DNA of 64,000 nt, from assembly GCF_003987475.1 (NCBI RefSeq), contig NZ_PIQH01000008.1:62001-126000 (forward strand), given 5' to 3'. This document shows positions 1 to 7,132 of the stretch, in pieces (positions within the stretch are counted from its first letter, which is position 1; each line of letters opens with the position of its first letter). The notes beneath the pieces are model-generated. The model did no database searches, was not told the DNA's origin, and saw nothing but the letters and a program-made list of their open reading frames with translations. This DNA is from Idiomarina tyrosinivorans. Its GTDB lineage: Bacteria; Pseudomonadota; Gammaproteobacteria; Enterobacterales; Alteromonadaceae. The position numbers and the translations under genes are program-made.

Positions 1-1
1 A

Positions 2-985
2 TGGTTAAGCCTACCGCAATTGACTGGGGTACAAGTCCAGTTATTACCCACCGGGCATATTTTGGGCGCAGTCGCCTGGCAAATAATAACCGTGGCGAAC
101 AATGATTGCTGGGTCTTCTCTGGTGATGTTGGCCAGTATGATATGCCGCTACTGGTTGACCCTGTCTCGCCAGCGCGCGCCGACCGACTGATCTTAGAGA
201 GCACCTATGGCGGTCGTAATCATGAATCCCACGCCACCCGTGTCAACCGCCTCAAAGTCGCAATTGAACGCGCAGTGGCTGACGGTGGTAGCCTGTTAAT
301 TCCGGCCTTCTCGTTAGGGCGCACGCAAACCTTACTGTACGACTTAGAACAGCTCTATTTCCAACAAAGACAGCAACCAGATAACAGCTGGCACGCAGTC
401 CCGGTTATTCTCGATTCACCGCTCGCTGAACGAGTCACCGCCTGTTACGCAGAGCAACAAGGACGCTGGGATAGCGAAGCGAAGCAGCGCCTTTCGCAAC
501 AACGTCACCCCTTCACGTTTGCTGAAATCGAACACGTCACACATCACGAACAACACTTGGCCTTGGTCAATTTTTTACGCTCGACCGCCGCACCCTGCAT
601 CGTTATCGCCGCTGGCGGAATGTGTGAAGGCGGCAGGATTGAAAACTATCTTAAGGCGCTGTTACCCGATGCTCGCACCGATGTGCTATTGATTGGTTAT
701 CAAGCGCACGGAACGCTGGGAGCACAATTACAACAAGGCGCGAACGCAGTAACCATTCAACAACAGTCTATTGAAGTGAAAGCGGGAATTAACACCCTCG
801 ATGGCTACTCTGCCCATGCCGACCATAGCCAACTGTTACGCTATGTTCGGGAAATGCCAGAGCGCCCACGCAGTATTCAATTGGTGCACGGCGACGCACA
901 AGCACAACAGGCTTTGAAACGCGCCCTACAAGAAGAATTCGGCTGCCCTGTCAGCACCAGCTTCGAGGTTCCAGCCGATGTTTGA
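2..985 (+). CDS. Metallo-beta-lactamase / beta-CASP domain protein, RNA-exonuclease type (N-terminus off the left edge)
   Basis: The reading frame is open to the left edge, so the gene starts outside the window; about 327 codons are visible. The family is the metallo-beta-lactamase fold with an inserted beta-CASP domain, whose members are zinc-dependent RNA (or DNA) nucleases. Seen: a late metal-ligand motif FSGDVGQYD near the visible start, the beta-CASP stretch with ESTYGGR, IPAFSLGR and GGMCEGGRIENYL, then SAHADH and VHGD near the end, which carry the usual late histidine ligands. The first motif (HxHxDH) should lie in the missing part, roughly 130-140 residues by family length. The stop abuts the stop of the convergent zntB-like gene with no gap. 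An RNA-processing role is a family inference; no substrate can be read from the sequence. Confidence 0.85.
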   Translation, partial: WLSLPQLTGVQVQLLPTGHILGAVAWQIITVANNDCWVFSGDVGQYDMPLLVDPVSPARADRLILESTYGGRNHESHATRVNRLKVAIERAVADGGSLLIPAFSLGRTQTLLYDLEQLYFQQRQQPDNSWHAVPVILDSPLAERVTACYAEQQGRWDSEAKQRLSQQRHPFTFAEIEHVTHHEQHLALVNFLRSTAAPCIVIAAGGMCEGGRIENYLKALLPDARTDVLLIGYQAHGTLGAQLQQGANAVTIQQQSIEVKAGINTLDGYSAHADHSQLLRYVREMPERPRSIQLVHGDAQAQQALKRALQEEFGCPVSTSFEVPADV

Positions 986-1936
986 TCACCAGAACTTCAA
1001 TCGTCTTAGCAATAAGAACTCAATAACGGCGATACCCCCTAACGACCAACAGAACCATTCAAAGGCTTTCGGTTCTTCGGTACCTGGCATTCCGGCAATA
1101 TTAATACCAAACACCCCCGTTAAGAAACTCAATGGTAAGAAAACGCCGGCAATGACTGATAACCAGTAGGTATTGCGGTTCATTTTTTCAGCAACTGCTT
1201 GTTGCATGTGCTCGCGCAACATCCACGCTTGATCTAACATCATGTCGATTTGCTCTAACAAACGTTGGACTTTGTCACGTTCATTCAACAACCATTGGTG
1301 GAGCTCTGCATCCAGCCACTTTTCAGAATCCACAGAGAGCTTGTCCAACGCTGTGCCTTGCGGACGAATAAAGCGATTCAAACGCAACAGACGCCGATGC
1401 AGCAACGTCAAAGCTTGTAGGCTTTTAGAGGTGTTGTCTAATTCCGCCGTTTCAAGCGCTTCTAATTCATCTTCAACAACATCTAAAACGTCTTCTATAC
1501 GAAGGTTAAGTTGCTCGATAATCATCACAATTAAGTCATTAACCGAGTCGGGGCCGTCGCTATTTGAGAGCTTTTCGCGAATTTGTTGGAGCGCTTTAAA
1601 AGAACGTTTGCGAAAACTGTAGAGTGCGCCTTTGTAGTACAAAATCCGCAAGCTCAACATATCCTCCGGCACCGCTCCTTCGTTGAGGTTAACACCGCGT
1701 AGAATCAACAAAAAACCATCCGACAGACGTTGAAAACGAGGGCGTGTGTCTTCTTCCAATACCGCACTAACAATGGGCTCTGGCACTCCGGATTTGAGCA
1801 ACCAAGATTCTAGGTTGCTGTCATCACGTTGAAAATGAAACCATGTATTAGACTTTGGCATGCCCTCAGCAACAATCGATTGCGCCGGAGATTCGTTAAA
1901 GTCCCAAGCATCGATAATAAACGAACGTTCTGCCAT
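986..1936 (-). CDS. zntB: CorA/ZntB-family divalent cation transporter
   Basis: This is a 316-residue inner membrane cation transporter of the CorA superfamily, close to ZntB in layout. A long cytoplasmic N-terminal domain (residues 1 to about 255, acidic and helical toward its end) is followed by two membrane helices, about 257-277 and 296-311. The first ends in the signature loop GVFGINIAGMPG. CorA proper has GMN here; GIN followed by a G-x-P turn is what ZntB proteins show, so zinc is a more likely substrate than magnesium, though this is inference. The stop is shared edge to edge with the convergent upstream gene. It follows nhaD with 18 bases between them on the same strand, so the two may be co-transcribed. 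Confidence 0.8.
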   Translation of the reverse strand: MAERSFIIDAWDFNESPAQSIVAEGMPKSNTWFHFQRDDSNLESWLLKSGVPEPIVSAVLEEDTRPRFQRLSDGFLLILRGVNLNEGAVPEDMLSLRILYYKGALYSFRKRSFKALQQIREKLSNSDGPDSVNDLIVMIIEQLNLRIEDVLDVVEDELEALETAELDNTSKSLQALTLLHRRLLRLNRFIRPQGTALDKLSVDSEKWLDAELHQWLLNERDKVQRLLEQIDMMLDQAWMLREHMQQAVAEKMNRNTYWLSVIAGVFLPLSFLTGVFGINIAGMPGTEEPKAFEWFCWSLGGIAVIEFLLLRRLKFW

Positions 1937-1954
1937 GCGCTGCGCTCCTCTGCG

Positions 1955-3211
1955 TTAGCTAATCCACCAGTTGGCAACCGCCATAGTGCCAAGATAGCCG
2001 ATGCCATACGCAAAGCAAAGTGGAATCAATTGGCGCAGATAACGACCAAAGGTGAGTCCACCAATTTTACTCATCGCCACAATCCCTGCAGCGGAGCCAA
2101 TAATCAACAGTGAGCCTCCGACACCGACCGCGTATGTCAGCATCAACCACTGGCCTTCGCTCATATCAATTCCAGATTTTAGCAGCGCCGCAGTCAGTGG
2201 CACGTTATCGATAACCGAAGACATAATACCCATAGCAAGATTAGCCCACTCAACCGGCAAAATTTGGTACACGGTTAACAAGCCATTTAACACACCAATC
2301 TCTTTCAACATGCCGACTAATAGCAATACCCCTAAAAAGAACAGCAAAGTGTCAAACTCAATTAAGCGAATGTAGTCAAGAATTGGATCTTCTTCTTTTT
2401 CACGGTCAAAGGCATGAGAAACGAGGAACATTAACGCCAGGCCCGCCAGAAAGGTTAGTACCGGCGGAATACCATAGATCGCGTTGCCGATAATGGTTAA
2501 CAAAATGGTACTGAGGAAAATAACAGCAATAGCAACATCAACACCACGTGCCGCTGATGGCCGATACTGTAACTGAATGGTACCGTGCATCTGGCGCGAG
2601 AGTAACATCGACAACACTAACACCGAAAAACCCGCGGGTATTGATAAAATTAATAAATCAACAACCGACACTTTCCCTGCCAAGAAAATCATTAACGTGG
2701 TCACGTCGCCGGTGATCAAGGCGACTCCACCGGAGTTCACTGCAAACACTACCAAGGCGGCCAAGCGGATCATTTTCCGACGTGGCAAATTCAGGCTCAT
2801 AATCAGGGTTACCGACACCAGCGTGGCGGTAATGTTGTCGGCTAATGACGAGAAACAAAAACAGAAAATACCGGTTAAGTAAACCAACCGCCGTTCAGAC
2901 ATTTTACGTGGCAAAATCCAGTAAATCATATTTTGGATCATGCCTTTCTTATTGAGATAAGCGACAAACGTCATGGCGGCAATAAGGAACAGCCATAGTT
3001 GCGAAATCTCGGTTAACGACTCACTGAATTGTTCCTTCACAGCATCGGCATCGACGCCGCTTTGAAAGATGAACAAGAATAGCCAAGAGAGGGTTCCGAA
3101 AAATAACGTGACTTTGGCTTTATCAAGGTGGATAACATCTTCGAAAATAACGCCAAGCAATGCCAGAGCGGCAAAAACGATCAGTAGATAATGGATGGAT
3201 ACGGGCAACAT
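1955..3211 (-). CDS. nhaD: Na+/H+ antiporter NhaD
   Basis: A 418-residue integral membrane protein of the ion transporter superfamily, with about 11 or 12 hydrophobic segments spread over the whole length. Sequence and length fit the NhaD antiporters, which export Na+ (or Li+) in exchange for protons at alkaline pH and are common in marine and haloalkaliphilic gammaproteobacteria. Visible family features include the conserved loops FCFCFSSLADNITATLVS and MSSVIDNVPLTAALLKSG, each with a D-N pair in a membrane segment as expected for ion binding. A perfect minus-strand -10 hexamer (complement of 3245-3250) lies about 35 bases upstream of the start; no good -35 box is visible. It fits a salt-adapted host. 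Confidence 0.9.
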   Translation of the reverse strand: MLPVSIHYLLIVFAALALLGVIFEDVIHLDKAKVTLFFGTLSWLFLFIFQSGVDADAVKEQFSESLTEISQLWLFLIAAMTFVAYLNKKGMIQNMIYWILPRKMSERRLVYLTGIFCFCFSSLADNITATLVSVTLIMSLNLPRRKMIRLAALVVFAVNSGGVALITGDVTTLMIFLAGKVSVVDLLILSIPAGFSVLVLSMLLSRQMHGTIQLQYRPSAARGVDVAIAVIFLSTILLTIIGNAIYGIPPVLTFLAGLALMFLVSHAFDREKEEDPILDYIRLIEFDTLLFFLGVLLLVGMLKEIGVLNGLLTVYQILPVEWANLAMGIMSSVIDNVPLTAALLKSGIDMSEGQWLMLTYAVGVGGSLLIIGSAAGIVAMSKIGGLTFGRYLRQLIPLCFAYGIGYLGTMAVANWWIS

Positions 3212-3269
3212 GACTTATTAGTAGTGAGCAGTAAGATGCCGCGTATTATACGAGCCCAGCAAGGAAAAC

Positions 3270-3301
3270 CTAGCGCCTTTAAATTATTGGTTAGGCGCTA
3301 G
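3270..3301 (-). terminator. Hairpin downstream of the bfr operon (weak intrinsic terminator)
   Basis: A perfect 8-bp inverted repeat (CTAGCGCC ... GGCGCTAG) with a 16-base AT-rich loop sits 14 bases after the stop of the second bacterioferritin gene. On the minus strand it is followed by GTTTTCC, a poor U tract, so termination may be partial. It lies just upstream of the nhaD -10 box and could separate the two units. Confidence 0.45.
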
Positions 3302-3314
3302 TGTTAAGAAATTA

Positions 3315-3782
3315 TTACATCTGCCGTTGCAGGTACAACGCCTCGCCTAAACGGTCCATCAAACCTAGCTGAATGCGTAGCCAATAGGCGTGATCTTCCT
3401 CAGTATCGCGAAGGATCCTAACCAGCATATCGCGACTCACAAAGTCACCATGTTGCTCGCAATAATCAATCACCTCTCGTAACGTTTTGGCGTTGTTACG
3501 CTCGAGAGCTAGATCATTGGTTAGCATCGCTCGCACGTTATCGCCAATATTCAACGGTTCACGGCGTTTCATATCGGGCTTACCTTCTAAAAACAGAATA
3601 CGGCGAATCAATAAGTCCGCATGGCCGCGTTCATCATCAATTTCGTGATTGATCCGCTGGTAGAGCTTTTCAAACCCCCAATCTTCGTACATCCGCGAGT
3701 GTGCCGTGTATTGGTCGATAGAGGTTAGTTCAAAAGCCAGCAGCCGATTGAGCTGCGTAACCACTTGATTATCATCTTTCAT
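3315..3782 (-). CDS. Bacterioferritin, ferroxidase-type subunit lacking the heme ligand
   Basis: A 155-residue four-helix ferritin-like protein that oxidises Fe2+ and stores it as ferric mineral. Aligned by eye to E. coli Bfr, all di-iron ligands are present: E18, E51, H54, E94 and the final E and H, shifted by one residue to 128 and 131 because of an inserted T in RDTEEDH. The axial heme ligand Met52 is replaced by Arg (DDERGHAD). So this subunit should be catalytically competent but unable to hold heme. It is the third gene of the bfd-bfr-bfr operon, 3 bases after the other bfr, whose residue losses are the mirror image. Symbols bfrA/bfrB are used inconsistently between species, so I leave it blank. 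Confidence 0.92.
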   Translation of the reverse strand: MKDDNQVVTQLNRLLAFELTSIDQYTAHSRMYEDWGFEKLYQRINHEIDDERGHADLLIRRILFLEGKPDMKRREPLNIGDNVRAMLTNDLALERNNAKTLREVIDYCEQHGDFVSRDMLVRILRDTEEDHAYWLRIQLGLMDRLGEALYLQRQM

Positions 3783-3785
3783 GGC

Positions 3786-4259
3786 TTACTCAGTCTCCAA
3801 TTTGGTCTGCAGATAGGTTTGATTGCCCAGCGTTTGCATTAAATGTAATTGCGTTTCGAGCCAATCTAAATGTTCTTCTTGCTGGTCGAGGATGCTAGCC
3901 AGCGTGTCACGGCTAACATAATCTTGTTGCTTTTCGCAGGTCTTGATGACATCACCAATGGCGTTGCAATCGTTAAACTGCACCTTGTGATCAAGCTCCA
4001 TCATTTCGCGCGGCTCTTCACCGACGTACAACTTGCCGAGCTCTTGTAAATTGGGGAGGCCTTCAAGAAAAAGAATACGCTCGATCAGCGCATCCGCATG
4101 CTTCATTTCTGCAATTGAGGCTTTGTAAACCGGTTGATTTAATGCTTCAAAGCCCCAGTTGCGATACATCCGCGCATGCAGAAAATATTGGTTTACTGCT
4201 GTCAGTTTCAACGTCAGCACTTTATTAAGTGCCTGAATCACATCAGGATCACCTTTCAT
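3786..4259 (-). CDS. Bacterioferritin, heme-binding subunit with degenerate ferroxidase site
   Basis: A 157-residue bacterioferritin closer in sequence to E. coli Bfr (start MKGD, motif FLEGLPNLQ). The heme ligand Met52 is kept in the motif EMKHAD together with E51 and H54. Three of the six di-iron ligands are lost: E18 is Lys, E94 is Gln and E127 is Gln (residue numbering agrees with E. coli). It should therefore bind heme at subunit interfaces, which is the route by which Bfd-delivered electrons release iron, but should be inactive as a ferroxidase. It lies between bfd (33 bases upstream) and the complementary subunit. A ribosome binding site AAGGAG is 10 bases before the ATG. Mixed 24-mers of such subunit pairs are known in Pseudomonas and Neisseria. 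Confidence 0.92.
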   Translation of the reverse strand: MKGDPDVIQALNKVLTLKLTAVNQYFLHARMYRNWGFEALNQPVYKASIAEMKHADALIERILFLEGLPNLQELGKLYVGEEPREMMELDHKVQFNDCNAIGDVIKTCEKQQDYVSRDTLASILDQQEEHLDWLETQLHLMQTLGNQTYLQTKLETE

Positions 4260-4292
4260 TGAGCATAATCTCCTTTAAAACATGGAACTAGC

Positions 4293-4520
4293 TCAAGTGT
4301 AGCATACTGAGACAGGAACGGGCGTTTCGCCACTTCGCGGCGTGCTCCCTTGCTCTGCCAAGGCCTCTGCCAAAACCTGCTTTGCACACTGCTTGCAACA
4401 ACCACACTGTGACGCCACACCGTATTGCTGGCGGAGTTCGCGAATAGAGGTTACGCCATCCTCGGCAACCGCCTTACGGATGGTTTTGTCAGTTACCCCT
4501 TTGCACAAACAAACATACAT
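4293..4520 (-). CDS. bfd: Bacterioferritin-associated ferredoxin
   Basis: A small [2Fe-2S] ferredoxin of 75 residues that docks on bacterioferritin heme and supplies the electron that releases stored iron. The BFD-like fold is recognisable from the start MYVCLCKGVTD (C-x-C) and the later QCGCCKQC, which holds the other two cluster cysteines (plus spare cysteines). I chose the ATG at 4520, because this matches the family N-terminus; a GTG 12 bases upstream in frame is possible but sits inside the ribosome binding site GAGGTG. It is the first gene of bfd-bfr-bfr and has a Fur box in its promoter, so iron-responsive control is expected. Confidence 0.9.
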   Translation of the reverse strand: MYVCLCKGVTDKTIRKAVAEDGVTSIRELRQQYGVASQCGCCKQCAKQVLAEALAEQGSTPRSGETPVPVSVCYT

Positions 4521-4550
4521 CGTTGAAATCACCTCACTAAGTTGATCTAC

Positions 4551-4579
4551 AGATTAAACTAAATGAGAACAATTTTCAA
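4551..4579 (-). promoter_or_regulatory. Probable bfd promoter overlapping the Fur box
   Basis: On the minus strand TTGAAA (complement of 4574-4579), a 17-base spacer and TAATCT (complement of 4551-4556) form a plausible sigma-70 promoter about 30 bases upstream of the bfd start. The -10 is weak. The Fur-like palindrome covers the spacer and part of the -35 element, the usual geometry for repression. Confidence 0.5.
4564..4578. promoter_or_regulatory. Fur box upstream of bfd
   Basis: The 15-mer TGAGAACAATTTTCA matches the 7-1-7 Fur consensus TGATAATNATTATCA at 12 of 14 defined positions and is a near palindrome. It lies 43 bases upstream of the bfd ATG inside the likely promoter. Fur repression of a bfd-led operon when iron is plentiful is established for E. 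coli bfd; applying it here is inference. Confidence 0.65.
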
Positions 4580-4592
4580 TTGCATGATGTAA

Positions 4593-5558
4593 TTAGAACC
4601 CAGTTTTTAACAAATACAAGGTATAAGCCAAGTAGCACAGCACCAAGACCCCGCCCTGCCAACGTTGAATTTTACCTTGCCCGCGACGGCTAAAACCAAA
4701 GCCAAACACTAGTAACGTCAGCAACATCATTGCCGGCCAGTCGCGATAAAGTACAAGGTCTTCCAGCGTCATTGGTTTAATCACTGCTGCTAAACCGACA
4801 ACGGCCAAGGTGTTGAACATATTTGAACCAAGCACATTACCCAGAGCTAAATCATGCTCATTCTTGCGCGTAGCGGCGATAGCCGACGCCAACTCAGGAA
4901 GCGAGGTGCCAATCGCAACAATGGTCAAACCGATGACCAAATCACTAACACCCATGGCTTGCGCAATATTAACGGCCCCCCAGACCAATGCTCGCGAACT
5001 GACTATGAGCAGCGCCAAGCCGACTAATAACCAGAATACGGCTCGCCCTGGCGACTGTTGAGACTGCTCAAGCTCAGCACTGTACTCCTGCTCCAATACG
5101 TCATTTTTATTCTTCATTCCCGTATAAATTGACCAGCCCATATAACCACTAAACACGGCAAGTAATATCACCGCATCCCAGCGGCTGACAGTAAAATCAA
5201 GTAACAGTGCGGCGGTTAATAACGTCACACCTAATAACCAAGGGATTTCCTGCCGAAGAACTTGGGACTTTACTTGAATAGGTGCCAACAGGGCTGTAAT
5301 GCCGAGAATTAGCGCAATGTTAGTAATATTTGAACCGTATGCATTACCGAGAGCGAGCGATGGATTGCCATCCATACTGGCAAGTACTGATACCACCATT
5401 TCAGGTGCTGAGGTACCAAAACCAATCACTACCATGCCGATTAACAACGGCGCCATACCGAGATGTTTCGCTAAACCAGCAGCCCCATCAACAAATCGAT
5501 CGGCACTCCAAACCAATACTATCAAACCTACTACAACAGCAATGATAGACAACATCAT
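4593..5558 (-). CDS. yrbG: Calcium/sodium antiporter of the CaCA family (YrbG-like)
   Basis: A 321-residue inner membrane protein with about ten hydrophobic segments and the two inverted alpha repeats that define the Ca2+:cation antiporter family. The first carries GFGTSAPEMVVS (about residues 47-58), the second AIGTSLPELASAIAA (about 215-230); the acidic residues in these motifs bind the ion. E. coli YrbG is the nearest well-known relative, itself of uncertain physiological substrate. A ribosome binding site GGGAGA precedes the start by about ten bases. An in-frame ATG at codon 2 is an equally good start. It is 26 bases downstream of the MscS gene and may share its transcript. Confidence 0.88.
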   Translation of the reverse strand: MMLSIIAVVVGLIVLVWSADRFVDGAAGLAKHLGMAPLLIGMVVIGFGTSAPEMVVSVLASMDGNPSLALGNAYGSNITNIALILGITALLAPIQVKSQVLRQEIPWLLGVTLLTAALLLDFTVSRWDAVILLAVFSGYMGWSIYTGMKNKNDVLEQEYSAELEQSQQSPGRAVFWLLVGLALLIVSSRALVWGAVNIAQAMGVSDLVIGLTIVAIGTSLPELASAIAATRKNEHDLALGNVLGSNMFNTLAVVGLAAVIKPMTLEDLVLYRDWPAMMLLTLLVFGFGFSRRGQGKIQRWQGGVLVLCYLAYTLYLLKTGF

Positions 5559-5584
5559 AAATAACGGTTCTCCCTTAGAGATTT

Positions 5585-6580
5585 TTACAATTCTTGCGCG
5601 GCATCATTGACCGGCTTGCTAATCGATTCATTTTTTGCAGTGCCATCGGCTGTCTTATTACTCTCGCCCTCTGCAGGTGGCTTAGCTTGTGGCGACCAAC
5701 TGCGAACGTGGATATCGCGTTGAGGGAATGGAATCGGGATGCCGGCGTTGTTTAACGCCGTATGAATCTCCCACATTAGCGCGGCGTGCACGGCAGAGGG
5801 GCGTTTAACCGCGTCCGGGGTCAGCCATACCACCAACTCGAAGTACAAGGCGCTCTCGCCAAACTCAACCAGCCATACTTGCGGCTTCCGCGCATCATCA
5901 TCGACTAACGTATGCGGCACGTTTTCAGCGGCTTTAATCACCGCTTCGCGGACTTTTTCTTTGTCACTGCCGTAAGCAACGCCAAACTTCACTTTTACCC
6001 GGCGATAGGTGTCGCGCATGGTCCAGTTCGTCACTCGGCCATCAACAAACTGGGAGTTGGGTACCACGATATCAATATTATCGTTGGTGGTGATGATGGT
6101 GGAGCGAATATTAATTTCCTTTACTTCGCCGGTTACGCCTGATTCCAATTCAATAAAGTCGCCAACTTTCAGGGTCTTTTCAAACAACAACATCAAGCCA
6201 GCCGTGAAGTTACTGATCAAGTTCTGCAAGCCAAAACCGACGCCTACCCCGAGGGCGCTGGCGAATAACGCAAATTTGGTCAGGTCAATGCCCAAACTAC
6301 TGATCGCAATCATCACACCGATTAATAGCAAGGCGTAATGCATCAGCCGCTGCAAGGTGTAGAGACTAGAAGAAGAAAACGACTCTCGATGACGTGCATA
6401 ACGAGCTAACGTACTTTGCAGCACGCGTGAAACAAACCAAGCCAGCAGAACAATGGCCACCACCCGTAACATGCCACCTACAGTAAAACCGGTTTCTCCC
6501 ACCTTGAACAGTTCGTAAGACATCCAAGAAACCACTGCCGTGAGTACCGAATGAACGGATTCCATTGCCGCAAACCCCAT
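5585..6580 (-). CDS. Small-conductance mechanosensitive channel, MscS family
   Basis: A 331-residue inner membrane channel that opens under membrane tension and releases solutes during hypo-osmotic shock. Three or four hydrophobic helices in the first 140 residues end in the pore helix ASALGVGVGFGLQNLISNF, with the Gly/Ala pattern typical of the MscS pore. The beta domain follows (VGDFIELESGVTGEVKEI, then VPNSQFVDGRVTNW), then the alpha/beta domain. The last 45 residues are hydrophilic and low in complexity (KPPAEGESNKTADG), a tail MscS itself lacks. Codon 6 is an alternative ATG start (MESVHS). The start lies 113 bases from the divergent tRNA-Ser. Confidence 0.9.
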   Translation of the reverse strand: MGFAAMESVHSVLTAVVSWMSYELFKVGETGFTVGGMLRVVAIVLLAWFVSRVLQSTLARYARHRESFSSSSLYTLQRLMHYALLLIGVMIAISSLGIDLTKFALFASALGVGVGFGLQNLISNFTAGLMLLFEKTLKVGDFIELESGVTGEVKEINIRSTIITTNDNIDIVVPNSQFVDGRVTNWTMRDTYRRVKVKFGVAYGSDKEKVREAVIKAAENVPHTLVDDDARKPQVWLVEFGESALYFELVVWLTPDAVKRPSAVHAALMWEIHTALNNAGIPIPFPQRDIHVRSWSPQAKPPAEGESNKTADGTAKNESISKPVNDAAQEL

Positions 6581-6651
6581 TAAACCAAAACGCCAAGAGT
6601 ACCTGAGATTGTTAAGCAGATCGAGGATATCCTGATGCTTGCCAAAGTCAT

Positions 6652-6680
6652 TGACTCCCTCGGCGCTTTCCCATAGTATA
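6652..6680 (+). promoter_or_regulatory. Promoter of tRNA-Ser
   Basis: TTGACT (6652-6657), a 17-base spacer and TAGTAT (6675-6680) lie 13 bases before the mature tRNA. The GC-rich stretch ACGCGGC just after the -10 is the kind of discriminator found at growth-rate controlled stable RNA promoters. Confidence 0.7.
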
Positions 6681-6693
6681 CGCGGCTTGTAGA

Positions 6694-6781
6694 GGAGAGG
6701 TGTCCGAGTGGCTGAAGGAGCACGCCTGGAAAGTGTGTATACGGCAACGTATCGAGGGTTCGAATCCCTCTCTCTCCGCCA
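6694..6781 (+). tRNA. tRNA-Ser(GGA)
   Basis: An 88-nt class II tRNA with encoded CCA. The acceptor stem GGAGAGG pairs with TCTCTCC with one G-T wobble. The anticodon arm CACGC / GTGTG encloses loop CTGGAAA, giving anticodon GGA, which reads UCC and UCU. A long variable arm (around TATACGGCAACGTAT) and the T arm GAGGG-TTCGAAT-CCCTC complete it. It has its own promoter and an intrinsic terminator directly downstream. Confidence 0.97.
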
Positions 6782-6787
6782 GATACC

Positions 6788-6816
6788 AAAAAGCCGCCCA
6801 TCGGGCGGCTTTTTTT
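6788..6816 (+). terminator. Intrinsic terminator shared by tRNA-Ser and the convergent small gene
   Basis: An 8-bp GC-rich stem AGCCGCCC / GGGCGGCT with a three-base loop is followed by seven T on the plus strand and preceded by five A, so it can stop transcription in both directions. It lies 6 bases after the tRNA and 13 bases after the stop of the convergent minus-strand gene. Confidence 0.92.
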
Positions 6817-6829
6817 GTATCCGGCGCTG

Positions 6830-7045
6830 CTAGCCAGTCTTTTTCAGGTTTTCAAATTCTTTGTTGAGGGTGTACTTATTATCGGTAACAATTTCTTCCA
6901 GTACCTGTACACGCTCGCGCAAGCGGTCCACTTCGGTTTCCAACGACTTCACTTGGTCGGAACTGGTCGTTTGACGTAAGTATTTGATGAGGCTAACAAG
7001 TGAGCCTGCAAGAATAGCGACGATCGCCACTGCGGTTACGTTCAT
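6830..7045 (-). CDS. Small single-pass membrane protein with a coiled coil, function unknown
   Basis: A 71-residue protein with an N-terminal membrane helix (about residues 3-22) followed by a charged heptad-like segment, SLETEVDRLRERVQVLEEIV, and the tail TDNKYTLNKEFENL. Layout recalls phage-shock protein PspB (membrane helix plus LER-type coiled coil), but the PspB C-terminal motif is absent and there are no psp neighbours, so I do not assign that name. The tail pattern (IVTD, then an aromatic, then an acidic helix) is one I associate with small uncharacterised gammaproteobacterial membrane proteins. It is monocistronic and ends at the bidirectional terminator shared with tRNA-Ser. That it is a real gene is supported by its composition and the terminator. 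Confidence 0.7.
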   Translation of the reverse strand: MNVTAVAIVAILAGSLVSLIKYLRQTTSSDQVKSLETEVDRLRERVQVLEEIVTDNKYTLNKEFENLKKTG

Positions 7046-7132
7046 GGTAGTGCCTGTTTCGTTATGGTTCTTCAGTCACTATAGCGCGCAGCGTCTGGCA
7101 AAACCAGAAGTTGAAAGATAATGTAACAATAA

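Noticed and set aside
978..1169. 63-codon plus-strand frame overlapping the end of the first gene
   Set aside because: Lies wholly antisense to zntB except for its first bases, with no protein-like features.
6580..6801. 73-codon minus-strand frame beginning MGGFLVSGGERGIRTLD
   Set aside because: It is the antisense of tRNA-Ser(GGA) and its flanks; this peptide pattern is a familiar false protein produced by reading tRNA-Ser genes backwards.
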